DNA of 64,000 nucleotides from Aureimonas sp. SA4125 (lineage in GTDB: Bacteria > Pseudomonadota > Alphaproteobacteria > Rhizobiales > Rhizobiaceae), in contig NZ_AP025032.1 of the NCBI RefSeq assembly GCF_019973775.1, positions 806,001-870,000 of the forward strand, written 5' to 3'. Under the pieces are notes generated by a model. The model was given only the letters and a program-made list of their open reading frames with translations, searched no databases and had not been told where the DNA came from. Of this stretch, positions 19,873-27,952 are shown one piece after another. Numbering within the stretch: position 1 is the first letter of the stretch; the number at the start of each line of letters is the position of its first letter. The position numbers and the translations under genes were made by a program.

Positions 19873-20493
19873 ATGATCGACCTCTACACCTGGACGACGC
19901 CGAATGGCGAAAAGCCCATCATCATGCTGGAGGAAGTCGGTCTTCCCTACACCCTGCATCTTGTCGACATCGGGGCGGGCGCTCAGAAGCTGCCGGAATT
20001 CCTGGCCATCAATCCGAACGGTCGTATTCCCGCCATCACCGATGAGGGTCAACGCGTCTTCGAATCCGGCGCCATCCTCGTCCATCTGGCGGAGAAGACC
20101 GGCAAGCTCCTTCCGGCCACCGGCACGGACCGGACCGAAACCTTTGCCTGGATGTTCTTTCAGGCTGGCGGGACGGGGCCGATGATCAGCCAGTGGCATC
20201 ATTTCAAGAGCGCCGCGCCCGAGGCGCTGCCCTACGCCATCGAGCGCTATCGCAACGAGACGCGCCGCCTGCTCGGCGTTCTCGACGGAAGGCTCGAAGG
20301 GCGCGACTTTCTCGCCGGCGACTATTCGATTGCCGACGTCATGAACTTTTCCTGGGCGAAGACGGGTCTGGCCGAGCTCGGCGCCGAGGAAGAGTTCCCG
20401 GCACTCGCCGCCTGGATCGGACGGATCGGTGCCCGTCCGCAGGTCATCGCGGCGCTGGAAAAACTGGCCGCCGCCAAAAAGGCGCTCGGCTGA
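19873..20493 (+). CDS. YfcG-like glutathione S-transferase family protein
   Basis: The 206-residue protein has an N-terminal thioredoxin-like GST domain with T-x-x-T-P-N-G-E-K at 7-15 and E-S-G-A-I-L-x-H-L-A-E-K at about 62-73, then an all-helical C-terminal domain beginning near W-M-F-F-Q-A-G-G-T-G-P-M. The T-P-N-G active site and F-Q-x-G-G-x-G-P-M are those of YfcG/Ure2p-like proteins, which act as GSH-dependent disulfide reductases. The ATG at 19873 matches the family start. The stop overlaps the next ATG (TGATG), suggesting coupling. Confidence 0.92.
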   Translation: MIDLYTWTTPNGEKPIIMLEEVGLPYTLHLVDIGAGAQKLPEFLAINPNGRIPAITDEGQRVFESGAILVHLAEKTGKLLPATGTDRTETFAWMFFQAGGTGPMISQWHHFKSAAPEALPYAIERYRNETRRLLGVLDGRLEGRDFLAGDYSIADVMNFSWAKTGLAELGAEEEFPALAAWIGRIGARPQVIAALEKLAAAKKALG

Positions 20494-21317
20494 TGCGTTT
20501 CCTGTTTCTCGGCGACATGGTCGGCCGTTCCGGCCGCACCGCGGTGTTCAAGCAGCTGCCCGGCCTGATTTCGGACCTGAAGCTCGACTTCGTCGTCGTC
20601 AACGGCGAGAACGCCGCGGGCGGCTTTGGCGTCACCGAGGAGATTTTCGAGGAGACCCGCCGGGCCGGCGCCGATGTCATGACCACCGGAAACCACGTCT
20701 GGGACCAGCGCGAGGCGCTGGAGTTTTCCACCCGCCACGACCGTTTCCTCCGGCCCGCCAATTACCCCAAGGGTGCGCCGGGCAACGGCTCGGGCCTTTT
20801 CGAGGCACGCAGCGGCGCGCGCGTGCTCGTGGCCAACGTCATGGGACGGGTGTTCATGAACCCCGACCTCGACGATCCCTTCCGCTGCGCCGGCGACATC
20901 GTCGCGGCCTGCCCGCTCGGCGAACAGGCGGACGCGGTCATCTTCGACTTCCACGCCGAGGCGACGAGCGAGAAGCAGTGCTTTGCGCATTTCCTCGACG
21001 GTCGCGCGAGCCTTGTCGTCGGCACGCACACGCATGTGCCGACGGCCGACCATCAGATCCTGCCCGGCGGCACCGCCTACCAGTCGGATGCCGGCATGTG
21101 CGGCGACTACGACTCGTCGCTCGGCATGGAGAAGGAGGAGCCGCTGAACCGGTTTCTCACCAAGATCGCCTCCGGGCGCTTCGACGCCGCGCAGGGGCCG
21201 GCGACCATTGCCGGGCTTGGCGTCGAGATCTCCGACCGCACGGGGCTGGCCGAGAAAGTGGCGCCCTTGCGCATCGGTCCGCGGCTGGAGGAGACGGTTC
21301 CCGACTTCTGGCGATAA
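20493..21317 (+). CDS. YmdB-type metallophosphoesterase (TIGR00282)
   Basis: The 274-residue protein is a dinuclear-metal phosphoesterase: F-L-G-D-M-V-G-R-S-G (4-13), N-G-E-N-A-A-G-G-F-G, T-T-G-N-H-V-W-D and, toward the C-terminus, D-F-H-A-E-A-T-S-E-K and G-T-H-T-H-V-P-T-A-D. These match the TIGR00282 family, whose Bacillus member YmdB cleaves 2',3'-cyclic nucleotides. In relatives it follows the cyclo-ligase and precedes yebC. Here CAP and GST genes lie before it and TerC and MBL genes after it. Confidence 0.92.
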   Translation: MRFLFLGDMVGRSGRTAVFKQLPGLISDLKLDFVVVNGENAAGGFGVTEEIFEETRRAGADVMTTGNHVWDQREALEFSTRHDRFLRPANYPKGAPGNGSGLFEARSGARVLVANVMGRVFMNPDLDDPFRCAGDIVAACPLGEQADAVIFDFHAEATSEKQCFAHFLDGRASLVVGTHTHVPTADHQILPGGTAYQSDAGMCGDYDSSLGMEKEEPLNRFLTKIASGRFDAAQGPATIAGLGVEISDRTGLAEKVAPLRIGPRLEETVPDFWR

Positions 21318-21549
21318 ATTCGCGCTTTCTGGCGGTGACTGCATTGTGTTTCCGCTGTCCGTCGCCATCTGTCGACAGCCGGCTGCCGCGACGGGGTCGG
21401 CGTCGAGGCGTCGAAAGAGCGTTATCCACCGGCAGCGCGTACCGCTTCCTGTAGACAACTCCCTTGAGACGGCTTCGCTGTCATCTGCGCTGTGCGCTGT
21501 TATTTTAGTGAACGCTCGCATCACATGATCGGGAGCGAAGGAGGAAGTC

Positions 21550-22605
21550 TTGGAGCAACCGGTATCGAATGCGGTGGCGCAAACCGCACTCACAGGCATA
21601 GCGCCGGACACGGTGCCAACCTGGATCTGGCTTGCCACCATCGCCGCCATTGGCGCGTTGTTCGTGTTCGACTTCCTGACCCATGTGCGCAAGCCGCACG
21701 AGCCGACGTTCAAGGAAGCGGCACTTTGGTCGACATTCTATGTCACCATCGCCCTGCTTTTCGGCTGGGGCCTCTGGATCTACTGGGATCGCCAGCACGG
21801 CATCGAGTACTTCGCGGGGTTCATCACCGAAAAATCGCTATCGGTCGACAATCTCTTCGTCTTCGTCATCATCATGAAGAGCTTTGCCGTGCCCGCTGCC
21901 TTCCAGCAGAAGGCGCTTTTGATCGGCATCGTCATCGCTCTTGTCATGCGCGGCATCTTTATCGCGCTTGGCGCGGCAGCGATCGAGCAGTTTTCCTGGG
22001 TCTTCTACATCTTCGGCATCTTCCTCATCTGGACCGCCTGGAAGCTGGCATCCGAAAGCCTGAAGCATGGCGCCAAATCGACTGATGAGGCGTATGAGCC
22101 GAACGCGATCGTCAAATACGTCCAGCGCCACATCCCGACCGTGCCCGAGTTTCACGGCAATGCACTGACCGTCGTCCTGAACGGAAAGCGCTTCTTCACA
22201 CCGATGTTCATCGTGATCCTCGCGCTGGGCATGACGGATCTGCTGTTTGCGCTGGACTCCATCCCCGCCATTTATGGCCTCACCGATGCGCCCTACATCG
22301 TCTTCACCGCCAACGCCTTCGCCCTGCTCGGCCTGCTGCAGCTATACTTCCTGCTGGGTGGCCTGCTCGACAGGCTTGTCTATCTCGGCATCGGCCTGTC
22401 GCTGATCCTGGCCTTCATCGGCATCAAGCTCATCATCCATGCGATGGAAGCCAACACGCTGCCCTTCCTCAACGGGGGGCAGGGCATTGAAGGTCTGCCG
22501 CACATCGAGACAAGCTTCTCGTTGTCCGTCATCGTCGGCATCCTGGTCGTGACGACGGTGGCGAGCCTGCTGAAGAGCCGTTCGCAGGCCCGCAAGGGTC
22601 TATGA
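21550..22605 (+). CDS. TerC/Alx family integral membrane protein
   Basis: The 351-residue protein has about nine transmembrane helices. The family core includes E-K-S-L-S-V-D-N-L-F-V-F (about 94-105) and, in the second half, D-L-L-F-A-L-D-S-I-P-A-I-Y-G, whose acidic residues lie within helices. TerC/Alx proteins are linked to tellurite resistance, alkaline stress and Mn2+ export. The TTG at 21550 is supported by an AAGGAGG six bases upstream. A search of the 230-bp leader for a Mn/yybP-ykoY riboswitch core found none I could recognise. Confidence 0.92.
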   Translation: MEQPVSNAVAQTALTGIAPDTVPTWIWLATIAAIGALFVFDFLTHVRKPHEPTFKEAALWSTFYVTIALLFGWGLWIYWDRQHGIEYFAGFITEKSLSVDNLFVFVIIMKSFAVPAAFQQKALLIGIVIALVMRGIFIALGAAAIEQFSWVFYIFGIFLIWTAWKLASESLKHGAKSTDEAYEPNAIVKYVQRHIPTVPEFHGNALTVVLNGKRFFTPMFIVILALGMTDLLFALDSIPAIYGLTDAPYIVFTANAFALLGLLQLYFLLGGLLDRLVYLGIGLSLILAFIGIKLIIHAMEANTLPFLNGGQGIEGLPHIETSFSLSVIVGILVVTTVASLLKSRSQARKGL

Positions 22606-22631
22606 CGATCGCCATCGCCGCATGACGCTGA

Positions 22632-22656
22632 AGAGCCGGCGCAAGCCGGCTCTTTC
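22632..22656 (+). terminator. Terminator after the TerC gene
   Basis: A perfect nine-base stem AGAGCCGGC/GCCGGCTCT with a GCAA tetraloop is followed by TTT. It lies 27 bp past the TerC stop and 20 bp from the convergent MBL gene's stop. The strong hairpin might serve both strands, though the T-run favours the plus strand. Confidence 0.7.
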
Positions 22657-22675
22657 GCCCACGGGTAGGGCAGTC

Positions 22676-23479
22676 TCAAACGCCGTCGAGGACGATGATC
22701 GTCGGGCGATCGGGAAGGCTGCGCATCGAAACGGTCAGGCTGCGCTCGGTCCTTCGCTCCACCGCGAAGTCCGGCAAGCGCTGAAGAAACCGTTCGATCG
22801 GACCGGCGAAGCGGTGCATGGGCAGGACGATGCGCGACTGCAGCCGGGCGACCGTTTCAGCCATGCCTTCCTGGCTGAGCGTCCAGGATCCGTCCACCGG
22901 CACCATGACGATGTCGAGACGACCGAGTTCGGCAAAATCCCCATCCGTCAGCAGATGATGCAGATGGCCGAGATGGCCGATGCAGAGCCCGGCGATCTCG
23001 AACACGAAGATGGAGTTGCCGTCGGGCACGTCGCCCCCGTAGCCGCGCGTGTCAGTCGGAACGTTGCGGATATAGGCGTCGTCCACCGTGACCTGGTGGC
23101 GGGCAGGTCCACCGTCCGGGTTCCAGCCGCGCAGCACCGTCTCGATGCCCGGGTCCGGAAAATTCGTATAATGCGTCGAGTGGGCGTTGTTCATCGTGAC
23201 CACGCGCGGCACGATCGGTCCGGCATAACCGGAATAGTCGGTGGCAATCGTCACCCCGGCCGGACTCTCGATGACGTAGGTCGAATGGTGGGCATAGGTG
23301 ATCTTGACCTCGTCGCGGCCGAAAGCGGCAAGGCGGACCGGGCCGGAGAAGGACGCAAACATGGCCTTCGGCAGGGCATCGGCAATGGCGTGGCATGAGC
23401 TGGGAACGCTCTGCGCCAGCGCCGCCGGAACCAGGCCGACGGTGAAGGCGAGAATGGCAGCGATGCGATGGGCGATCAT
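22676..23479 (-). CDS. Secreted UlaG-like MBL-fold hydrolase
   Basis: The 267-residue protein starts with a signal peptide (hydrophobic core then A-L-A-Q, about residue 22). The rest resembles the UlaG-like branch of the metallo-beta-lactamase fold, with H-H-S-T-Y-V-I-E-S-P-A-G-V-T-I-A-T-D early on, G-H-L-G-H-L-H-H in the middle and V-L-P-M-H-R-F near the end. The first motif lacks the classic H-x-H-x-D-H; it reads H-H-S-T, as in the ascorbate-lactonase-like group. The ATG at 23479 is preferred over one 12 bases upstream because GGAG lies five bases before it. The substrate is unknown. Confidence 0.8.
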   Translation of the reverse strand: MIAHRIAAILAFTVGLVPAALAQSVPSSCHAIADALPKAMFASFSGPVRLAAFGRDEVKITYAHHSTYVIESPAGVTIATDYSGYAGPIVPRVVTMNNAHSTHYTNFPDPGIETVLRGWNPDGGPARHQVTVDDAYIRNVPTDTRGYGGDVPDGNSIFVFEIAGLCIGHLGHLHHLLTDGDFAELGRLDIVMVPVDGSWTLSQEGMAETVARLQSRIVLPMHRFAGPIERFLQRLPDFAVERRTERSLTVSMRSLPDRPTIIVLDGV

Positions 23480-23666
23480 GGGCGGCTCCATGGCGGTGAG
23501 GGCATCTCAGCCTATGCCCGATCGCCGCGTCGGCAGATCATAATCGCGTCATCCGAAGGTTTGGCTTTTGCGCGGTATTGCGCGGGGCGGGAGAAGCGTT
23601 CTGGACCTTTGGTGCGCAATTTTTTATATGTCCGCGACGAAACGACATTCGCAAGACAGGTGCCCC

Positions 23667-24416
23667 ATGGCCGGCCATTCACAGTTCAAGAACATCATGC
23701 ACCGCAAGGGGCGGCAGGATGGCATCAAGTCCAAGCTGTTCTCCAAGCTGGCGCGTGAGATCGTCGTGGCCGCCAAGGCGGGACTTCCCGATCCCGACAT
23801 GAACTCCCGGCTTCGCCTGGCGGTGAACAACGCCAAGGCCCAGTCCATGCCCAAGGACAATATCGAGCGGACGATCAAGAAGGGATCGGGCGCCGATGCG
23901 GAGAACTATGACGAGGTCCGCTACGAAGGCTTTGGGCCGGGCGGCGTCGCCGTCATCGTCGAGGCGCTGACCGACAACCGCAACCGCACCGCCTCCAACG
24001 TCCGCTCCTATTTCACCAAGTCCGGCGGCGCCCTTGGCGCAACCGGCTCGGTCTCGTTCATGTTCGACAAGGTCGGCGAGATCGTCTTTGCGCCGAAGGC
24101 TGGCGATGCCGACAGCGTCATGGAAGCGGCCATCGAGGCGGGGGCCGACGACGTCGTCTCCGACGAGGACGGCCACACCATCGTCACGACCTTCGAAAGC
24201 CTTGGCGAAGTGTCGAGCGCGCTCGAGACGGCACTGGGACCCAGCGAAAGCGTCAAGATCATCTGGCGTCCGCAGAATGGCGTGCCTGTCGACGAGGAAA
24301 AGGCCGAGAGCGTCATGCGCCTCATCGCCAATCTCGAAGACGACGACGACGTGCAGAGCGTCTATGCCAATTTCGAAGTCGACGACGCCGTCATGGCGAA
24401 GCTCTCGGCCGCCTGA
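23667..24416 (+). CDS. yebC: YebC/PmpR-family translation/transcription factor
   Basis: The 249-residue protein begins with the family signature [14 protein letters not shown] and continues with N-x-R-L-R-L-A-V-x-x-[10 protein letters not shown] and the [10 protein letters not shown] block. YebC proteins were described as DNA-binding regulators and more recently as ribosome-associated factors that relieve stalling at proline stretches. Proline-rich proteins such as TolA and the 51.4-kb protein are encoded in this window. The gene lies upstream of ruvC as in many proteobacteria, but a Uma2 gene on the other strand intervenes. Confidence 0.96.
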   Translation: MAGHSQFKNIMHRKGRQDGIKSKLFSKLAREIVVAAKAGLPDPDMNSRLRLAVNNAKAQSMPKDNIERTIKKGSGADAENYDEVRYEGFGPGGVAVIVEALTDNRNRTASNVRSYFTKSGGALGATGSVSFMFDKVGEIVFAPKAGDADSVMEAAIEAGADDVVSDEDGHTIVTTFESLGEVSSALETALGPSESVKIIWRPQNGVPVDEEKAESVMRLIANLEDDDDVQSVYANFEVDDAVMAKLSAA

Positions 24417-24474
24417 TCGGTCGCCGCCGATTGTCGGCCAGCTTCGTCACGGCTGACCGGCCGGGGCATCCTGT

Positions 24475-25059
24475 TTACGCCTCGGTCGGCAGTCCGGCAT
24501 CATCGTAGATGTCGGCCAACGTCAGCGTCGCGCCGATCTCGGGCAGCGAAATGCTCGCTCCCAGCTCTTCCACGACCAGCGACGCCCAAACGTTCCGGAC
24601 GCCGCGACGCCAGACGATGACGCGGGGCGCCTCGCTGTCGACGAGAAGCACCACGGCGACCGCCGAATGCGCTTTATATTCCTCGACCTTCTGGAATCGG
24701 TCGAAGCGCATGGTCGACGGCGACAGCACCTCGACGAGGACCCGCGGTTCACTGACTTCCATCGACCGGTCCGGTTCCGAGCGGCAGTCGACGAGAATAT
24801 CAGGGCGGCGGACATTGCCGTTCGGATTGCGGATGGCGATGTCGTCGGTGTGCGGCCGACAGGGGCTGCCGCGCAACTGGTTTCGCAGGGAAGTCAGGAT
24901 GTTCACGGTGATCGTGTCGTGCCGACGCGACGCTCCCGTCATCGCCTTCGGCGTCAGCACGGGCACGCCGTCGACGAGCTCGTAATTGCAGTCCTGATCG
25001 AGCTGCCAGACGAGAAACTCGTCGGCGGTCATTCGCTGCACCGTTTTTGCTCGGCTCAT
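24475..25059 (-). CDS. Uma2-family (DUF820) PD-(D/E)XK endonuclease-like protein
   Basis: The 194-residue protein shows the Uma2 pattern: M-T-A-D-E-F-L at the start, N-Y-E-L-V-D-G-V-P-V, then the nuclease-like core R-R-P-D-I-L-V-D-C and V-L-V-E-V-L-S-P-S-T with K-V-E-E-Y-K. The acidic residues and lysine of a PD-(D/E)XK fold are all present. Uma2 proteins are abundant in cyanobacteria and scattered elsewhere; their biological role is unclear. The gene lies convergent to yebC and divergent from ruvC. The ATG at 25059 (GAGG upstream) is preferred to one 27 bases earlier. Confidence 0.85.
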   Translation of the reverse strand: MSRAKTVQRMTADEFLVWQLDQDCNYELVDGVPVLTPKAMTGASRRHDTITVNILTSLRNQLRGSPCRPHTDDIAIRNPNGNVRRPDILVDCRSEPDRSMEVSEPRVLVEVLSPSTMRFDRFQKVEEYKAHSAVAVVLLVDSEAPRVIVWRRGVRNVWASLVVEELGASISLPEIGATLTLADIYDDAGLPTEA

Positions 25060-25276
25060 TCCGTGCCTCGCGACGAGAATCGCCATATCATAGGAGGAAC
25101 GCGGGCAAACGCAAAGCAGGATGTTCGTCCCGCCACGGACACGCACACCAGGGCCGCATTCATCGCCGCATCGCCCATTGCAGCCTGCTCGCCTCCCTGT
25201 TGGCATTATGTTCCAATTCGTTCACTCTCTGTCTTCATGCTCTCGACTGATTCGAAGAGAAGCGAGGGTTAACAAA

Positions 25277-25795
25277 GTGTTACAGCGACCGACAATTCGT
25301 ATTCTGGGCATCGATCCTGGCCTCCGTCGCACCGGCTGGGGTGTCGTCGAAAGCATCGGCAATTCGCTGAGTTTTGTCGCGGCCGGCACCGTGACCTCGG
25401 ACGCGAAATTCGATCTCGCCACGCGCCTGCGGCAACTCTACGACGGGCTCCAGGCGGTGATGGCCACCTACCGGCCGGACGAGGCCGCCGTCGAACAGAC
25501 CTTCGTCAACAAGGACGCGGTGGCGACGCTGAAACTCGGCCAGGCCCGCGGCATCGCCATGGTCGTTCCCGCGCTCGCCGGCCTGCCGGTCGCCGAATAT
25601 GCGCCGAACGCGGTGAAGAAGGCGGTGATCGGCGTCGGCCACGGCGACAAGAAGCAGATCCACATGATGGTGAAGGTCCTGATGCCGCGGGCGACCTTCG
25701 ACACGGAAGACGCCGCCGATGCGCTCGCCATCGCCATCTGCCACACCCACCATCGCCAGTCCGCGGCCGCCCGGGCGGCCTTCGAAGCGCGCTGA
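25277..25795 (+). CDS. ruvC: Holliday junction resolvase RuvC
   Basis: The 172-residue resolvase has the four catalytic acidic residues: D13 in G-I-D-P-G, E73 in A-A-V-E-Q-T-F, and D145/D148 in E-D-A-A-D-A-L-A. No ATG is available at the expected start; the GTG at 25277, preceded by GAGG, gives the family length. RuvC cleaves four-way junctions together with RuvAB. A terminator was not seen, so transcription probably continues into the inserted toxin-antitoxin genes 76 bp downstream. Confidence 0.96.
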   Translation: MLQRPTIRILGIDPGLRRTGWGVVESIGNSLSFVAAGTVTSDAKFDLATRLRQLYDGLQAVMATYRPDEAAVEQTFVNKDAVATLKLGQARGIAMVVPALAGLPVAEYAPNAVKKAVIGVGHGDKKQIHMMVKVLMPRATFDTEDAADALAIAICHTHHRQSAAARAAFEAR

Positions 25796-25826
25796 TGTTC
25801 TTGACTTGTTCTTGACGGCGACGTAA

Positions 25827-25847
25827 GTAATACCGACAAGGTATTAC
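25827..25847. promoter_or_regulatory. Inverted-repeat operator of the first toxin-antitoxin module
   Basis: GTAATACC and GGTATTAC form a perfect eight-base inverted repeat around a five-base centre, 24 bp upstream of the antitoxin start. Two TTGAC elements lie just upstream (25801 and 25812). An inverted repeat overlapping the promoter region is the usual autoregulatory site for AbrB-type antitoxins. Binding by this antitoxin is inferred. Confidence 0.65.
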
Positions 25848-25871
25848 CTCTCCAGGCAAGGTGCGGCGTCT

Positions 25872-26111
25872 GTGCGCGTGACGGAAAACGGCCAGGTGAC
25901 CATCCCCAAACCCATGCGCGACAAGCTCGGGATCGGTCCGGGAAGCGAGGTCGAGTTCGTCCTGCGTAACGGCGAGATCTTGGTTGAGGCCAATACTGAC
26001 GCTGCTGAAATCCCCGATGCGGTTTTGATGCGCCACATAGACCGGTACACCGGCAGCTTTAGCTTTGACGGTCTGCAGGCCGATGACGTCTTCCATTGGC
26101 TGAGAGACTGA
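25872..26111 (+). CDS. AbrB/SpoVT-family antitoxin (VapB-like), module 1
   Basis: The 79-residue protein starts with the swapped-hairpin AbrB DNA-binding domain: V-T-E-N-G-Q-V-T-I-P-K-P-M-R-D-K-L-G-I (3-21), then G-S-E-V-E-F. The C-terminal 35 residues are the probable toxin-binding tail. It starts with GTG (a second GTG six bases later is possible) and ends four bases before the toxin ATG. An inverted-repeat operator precedes it. The pair sits between ruvC and ruvA, where relatives have no gene. Confidence 0.88.
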   Translation: MRVTENGQVTIPKPMRDKLGIGPGSEVEFVLRNGEILVEANTDAAEIPDAVLMRHIDRYTGSFSFDGLQADDVFHWLRD

Positions 26112-26115
26112 GCCG

Positions 26116-26529
26116 ATGGCAACACTGTGTGACACCAATATACTGATCGATCTCTACGGGGAGAGCCAGCATTGGAACGCATGGTCCCGCAAAGCTGTGG
26201 CTGCTGCGCGGCGGTCGGGTCCACTGGTGATCAATCCGATTGTCTATGCCGAGTTTTCGATCGGCTACACGTCGGTTGAGGCCGTCGATGCCGTCCTTGA
26301 TGCGCGCGTCTTTGATCTGGACGCACTGCCGTGGGCTGCGGCTTTTGATGCTGCACGGGCCTTCGTCGCGTATCATCGGCAGGGGGGAGAAAAGCGGTCT
26401 TCGCTTCCCGATTTCTGTATCGGTGCTCATGCTATGTATCGGGGGTACCGGATGCTCACACGCAACCCCTCCCGCTACCGCGCCTATTTTCCCGACCTCG
26501 AACTTATCTCGCCGGAGACGCAGCCTTGA
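26116..26529 (+). CDS. VapC-like PIN-domain toxin, module 1
   Basis: The 137-residue protein is a PIN-domain ribonuclease: D6 in C-D-T-N, E46 in Y-A-E-F-S, and D99 in P-D-F-C-I-G-A-H-A. The segment where the fourth acidic residue may lie reads [12 protein letters not shown] (N117 where related toxins often have D). VapC toxins cleave tRNA or rRNA. Third codon positions are visibly less GC-biased than in ruvC or ruvA, suggesting a foreign origin. Its TGA overlaps the TTG start of ruvA, so toxin and RuvA translation may be coupled. Confidence 0.9.
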   Translation: MATLCDTNILIDLYGESQHWNAWSRKAVAAARRSGPLVINPIVYAEFSIGYTSVEAVDAVLDARVFDLDALPWAAAFDAARAFVAYHRQGGEKRSSLPDFCIGAHAMYRGYRMLTRNPSRYRAYFPDLELISPETQP

Positions 26530-27149
26530 TCGGCAAACTGAAGGGCACGGTCGACGAGATCGGCGAGGATCACGTCGTCATTGACGTGCACGGCGTCGGC
26601 TACGTCGCCCATTGCGGCGCGCGCACCCTCGGCAGCCTGCCGGGGCCGGGCGAGGCGGTGACCCTGTTCATCGAGACCTATGTCCGCGAGGACATGCTGC
26701 GGCTCTACGGCTTTGCCTCGGAGATCGAACGCGCCTGGTTCCGACTCCTGCAGAACGTCCAAGGCGTCGGCTCCAAGGTGGCGCTGGCGATCCTCGGCAC
26801 CCTGTCGACCGGCGAACTGGCGAGCGCCATCGCCCTCCAGGACAAGGCCATGGTTTCGCGAGCGCCGGGGGTCGGGCCGAAGGTCGCGGCGCGCATCGTC
26901 ATCGAACTGAAGGACAAGGCGCCGGCTTTCGCCGGAGCTCTGGACGCGCCGTCGATGGGTCTGAAGCGAAATCTCGGCGACGGCCTTGCTCCGGCGGCGA
27001 TCACCGACGCCGTCTCTGCCCTCACCAATCTCGGCTATTCCCGCGAACAGGCGGCGACAGCCGTCTCGGCTGCCCTGAAGGGGGCGGGCGAAGAGCCGAG
27101 CTCAGCGACGCTGATCCGGCTGGGACTGAGGGAACTGAGCCGAGCATGA
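26526..27149 (+). CDS. ruvA: Holliday junction branch migration protein RuvA
   Basis: The 207-residue protein begins with M-I-G-K-L-K-G-T-V and contains the tandem helix-hairpin-helix DNA-binding elements (V-Q-G-V-G-S-K-V-A and A-P-G-V-G-P-K-V-A) and a C-terminal RuvB-contact domain. It tetramerises on Holliday junctions. Translation must start at the TTG at 26526, which overlaps the toxin stop (TTGA). No ATG is available at this conserved start. Confidence 0.96.
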   Translation: MIGKLKGTVDEIGEDHVVIDVHGVGYVAHCGARTLGSLPGPGEAVTLFIETYVREDMLRLYGFASEIERAWFRLLQNVQGVGSKVALAILGTLSTGELASAIALQDKAMVSRAPGVGPKVAARIVIELKDKAPAFAGALDAPSMGLKRNLGDGLAPAAITDAVSALTNLGYSREQAATAVSAALKGAGEEPSSATLIRLGLRELSRA

Positions 27150-27169
27150 CGGCAGCTGCGAGTTGTGCT

Positions 27170-27197
27170 ATTCCTTACTTTGGAACAGGTAAGGAAT
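27170..27197. promoter_or_regulatory. Inverted-repeat operator of the second toxin-antitoxin module
   Basis: ATTCCTTAC and GTAAGGAAT form a perfect nine-base inverted repeat with a ten-base centre, ending 13 bp before the second antitoxin's ATG. Its sequence is unrelated to the module 1 operator, implying independent regulation. Position and symmetry fit an autoregulatory antitoxin site. Confidence 0.7.
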
Positions 27198-27210
27198 TTG
27201 GGGTGTCGCG

Positions 27211-27480
27211 ATGGCAATTCTGGGGACCGTGACTTCCAAAGGTCAGACGACCATTCCAAAGACAGTGCGCGATCAGCTCGGCTTGGCGGAGGGATCTCTG
27301 ATTGAGTGGAAGGTGGTCGATGGTCGTGCCTCGGTCATCGCTCGCAACGAGCGGATTTCCGACATGGCCGGAACCCTTGGAAGACCTCCGAAAGGCAGAG
27401 GTCTAGAGGTCGAGGAGATCGACGATGTCATCGCCGCCGCCACGGCTCGTCACGTTTTGGATGGGGGCGGGGACCCATGA
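27211..27480 (+). CDS. AbrB/SpoVT-family antitoxin, module 2
   Basis: The 89-residue protein has an AbrB domain at its N-terminus: G-T-V-T-S-K-G-Q-T-T-I-P-K-T-V-R-D-Q-L-G-L (5-25). The C-terminal half carries an acidic E-V-E-E-I-D-D-V-I helix, typical of the toxin-wrapping part. It is only distantly similar to the module 1 antitoxin outside the DNA-binding motif. The stop overlaps the toxin start (ATGA at 27477-27480). It lies 61 bp downstream of ruvA, with its own operator in the gap. Confidence 0.9.
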   Translation: MAILGTVTSKGQTTIPKTVRDQLGLAEGSLIEWKVVDGRASVIARNERISDMAGTLGRPPKGRGLEVEEIDDVIAAATARHVLDGGGDP

Positions 27481-27878
27481 CGCCGACGGGCGTCGACACC
27501 AATGTTCTTCTGCGCCTGCTCGTCGATGACGACGGTGCCCAGGCGGCGACCGCGCGGGAGTTCTTCCAGTCACGGTCTCCTCAATTTCCGGTCCAAGTGA
27601 GTTGGATCGCTCTCGTTGAGCTCGTATGGACGCTTCGTTCACGCTACGGATACGCGGTTTCCGATATTCTGACTGTTGTCGGCGAGCTCTGCCGGCGACC
27701 CGACGTCCGGATCGAGAGGGTGGCTCTTGTCCTCGACGCCGTGGAAAAAGCGAAAGCAGGAGCCGGTTTTTCAGACGCCCTGATCGCTTTGGGCAACGAA
27801 GCGGCAGGATGCGATCGGACAGTGACATTCGATCGCGAGGTTAGCCGCAGGCTGGCTCAGATGTCGCTCCTGGAGTGA
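27477..27878 (+). CDS. PIN-domain toxin, module 2
   Basis: The 133-residue protein is a second PIN-domain nuclease with the full acidic set: D7 in [10 protein letters not shown]48 in L-V-E-L-V-W, D100 in F-S-D-A-L-I-A and D119 in T-F-D-R-E-V. The V-E-L-V-W-T-L and T-F-D-R segments differ clearly from the module 1 toxin, so the modules are not a recent duplication. Its stop at 27876-27878 overlaps an in-frame GTG of ruvB, and codon usage is again less GC3-biased than that of the ruv genes. Confidence 0.9.
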   Translation: MTPTGVDTNVLLRLLVDDDGAQAATAREFFQSRSPQFPVQVSWIALVELVWTLRSRYGYAVSDILTVVGELCRRPDVRIERVALVLDAVEKAKAGAGFSDALIALGNEAAGCDRTVTFDREVSRRLAQMSLLE

Positions 27879-27952
27879 ACAATTTCATTGAACAGACGCG
27901 GATACCGAATGATCAACGCCCCCACGAGCCCGAACCTCTGCGAGGCATCTTC

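Noticed and set aside
21318..21549. Mn2+ (yybP-ykoY) riboswitch in the TerC leader
   Set aside because: I could not identify the conserved core or a suitable terminator/antiterminator pair in the leader.
27875..27952. GTG start of RuvB overlapping the toxin stop
   Set aside because: It would add 26 residues not seen in the family; TTG 27953 gives the expected N-terminus and has a ribosome-binding site. It is kept as an alternative in the annotation.
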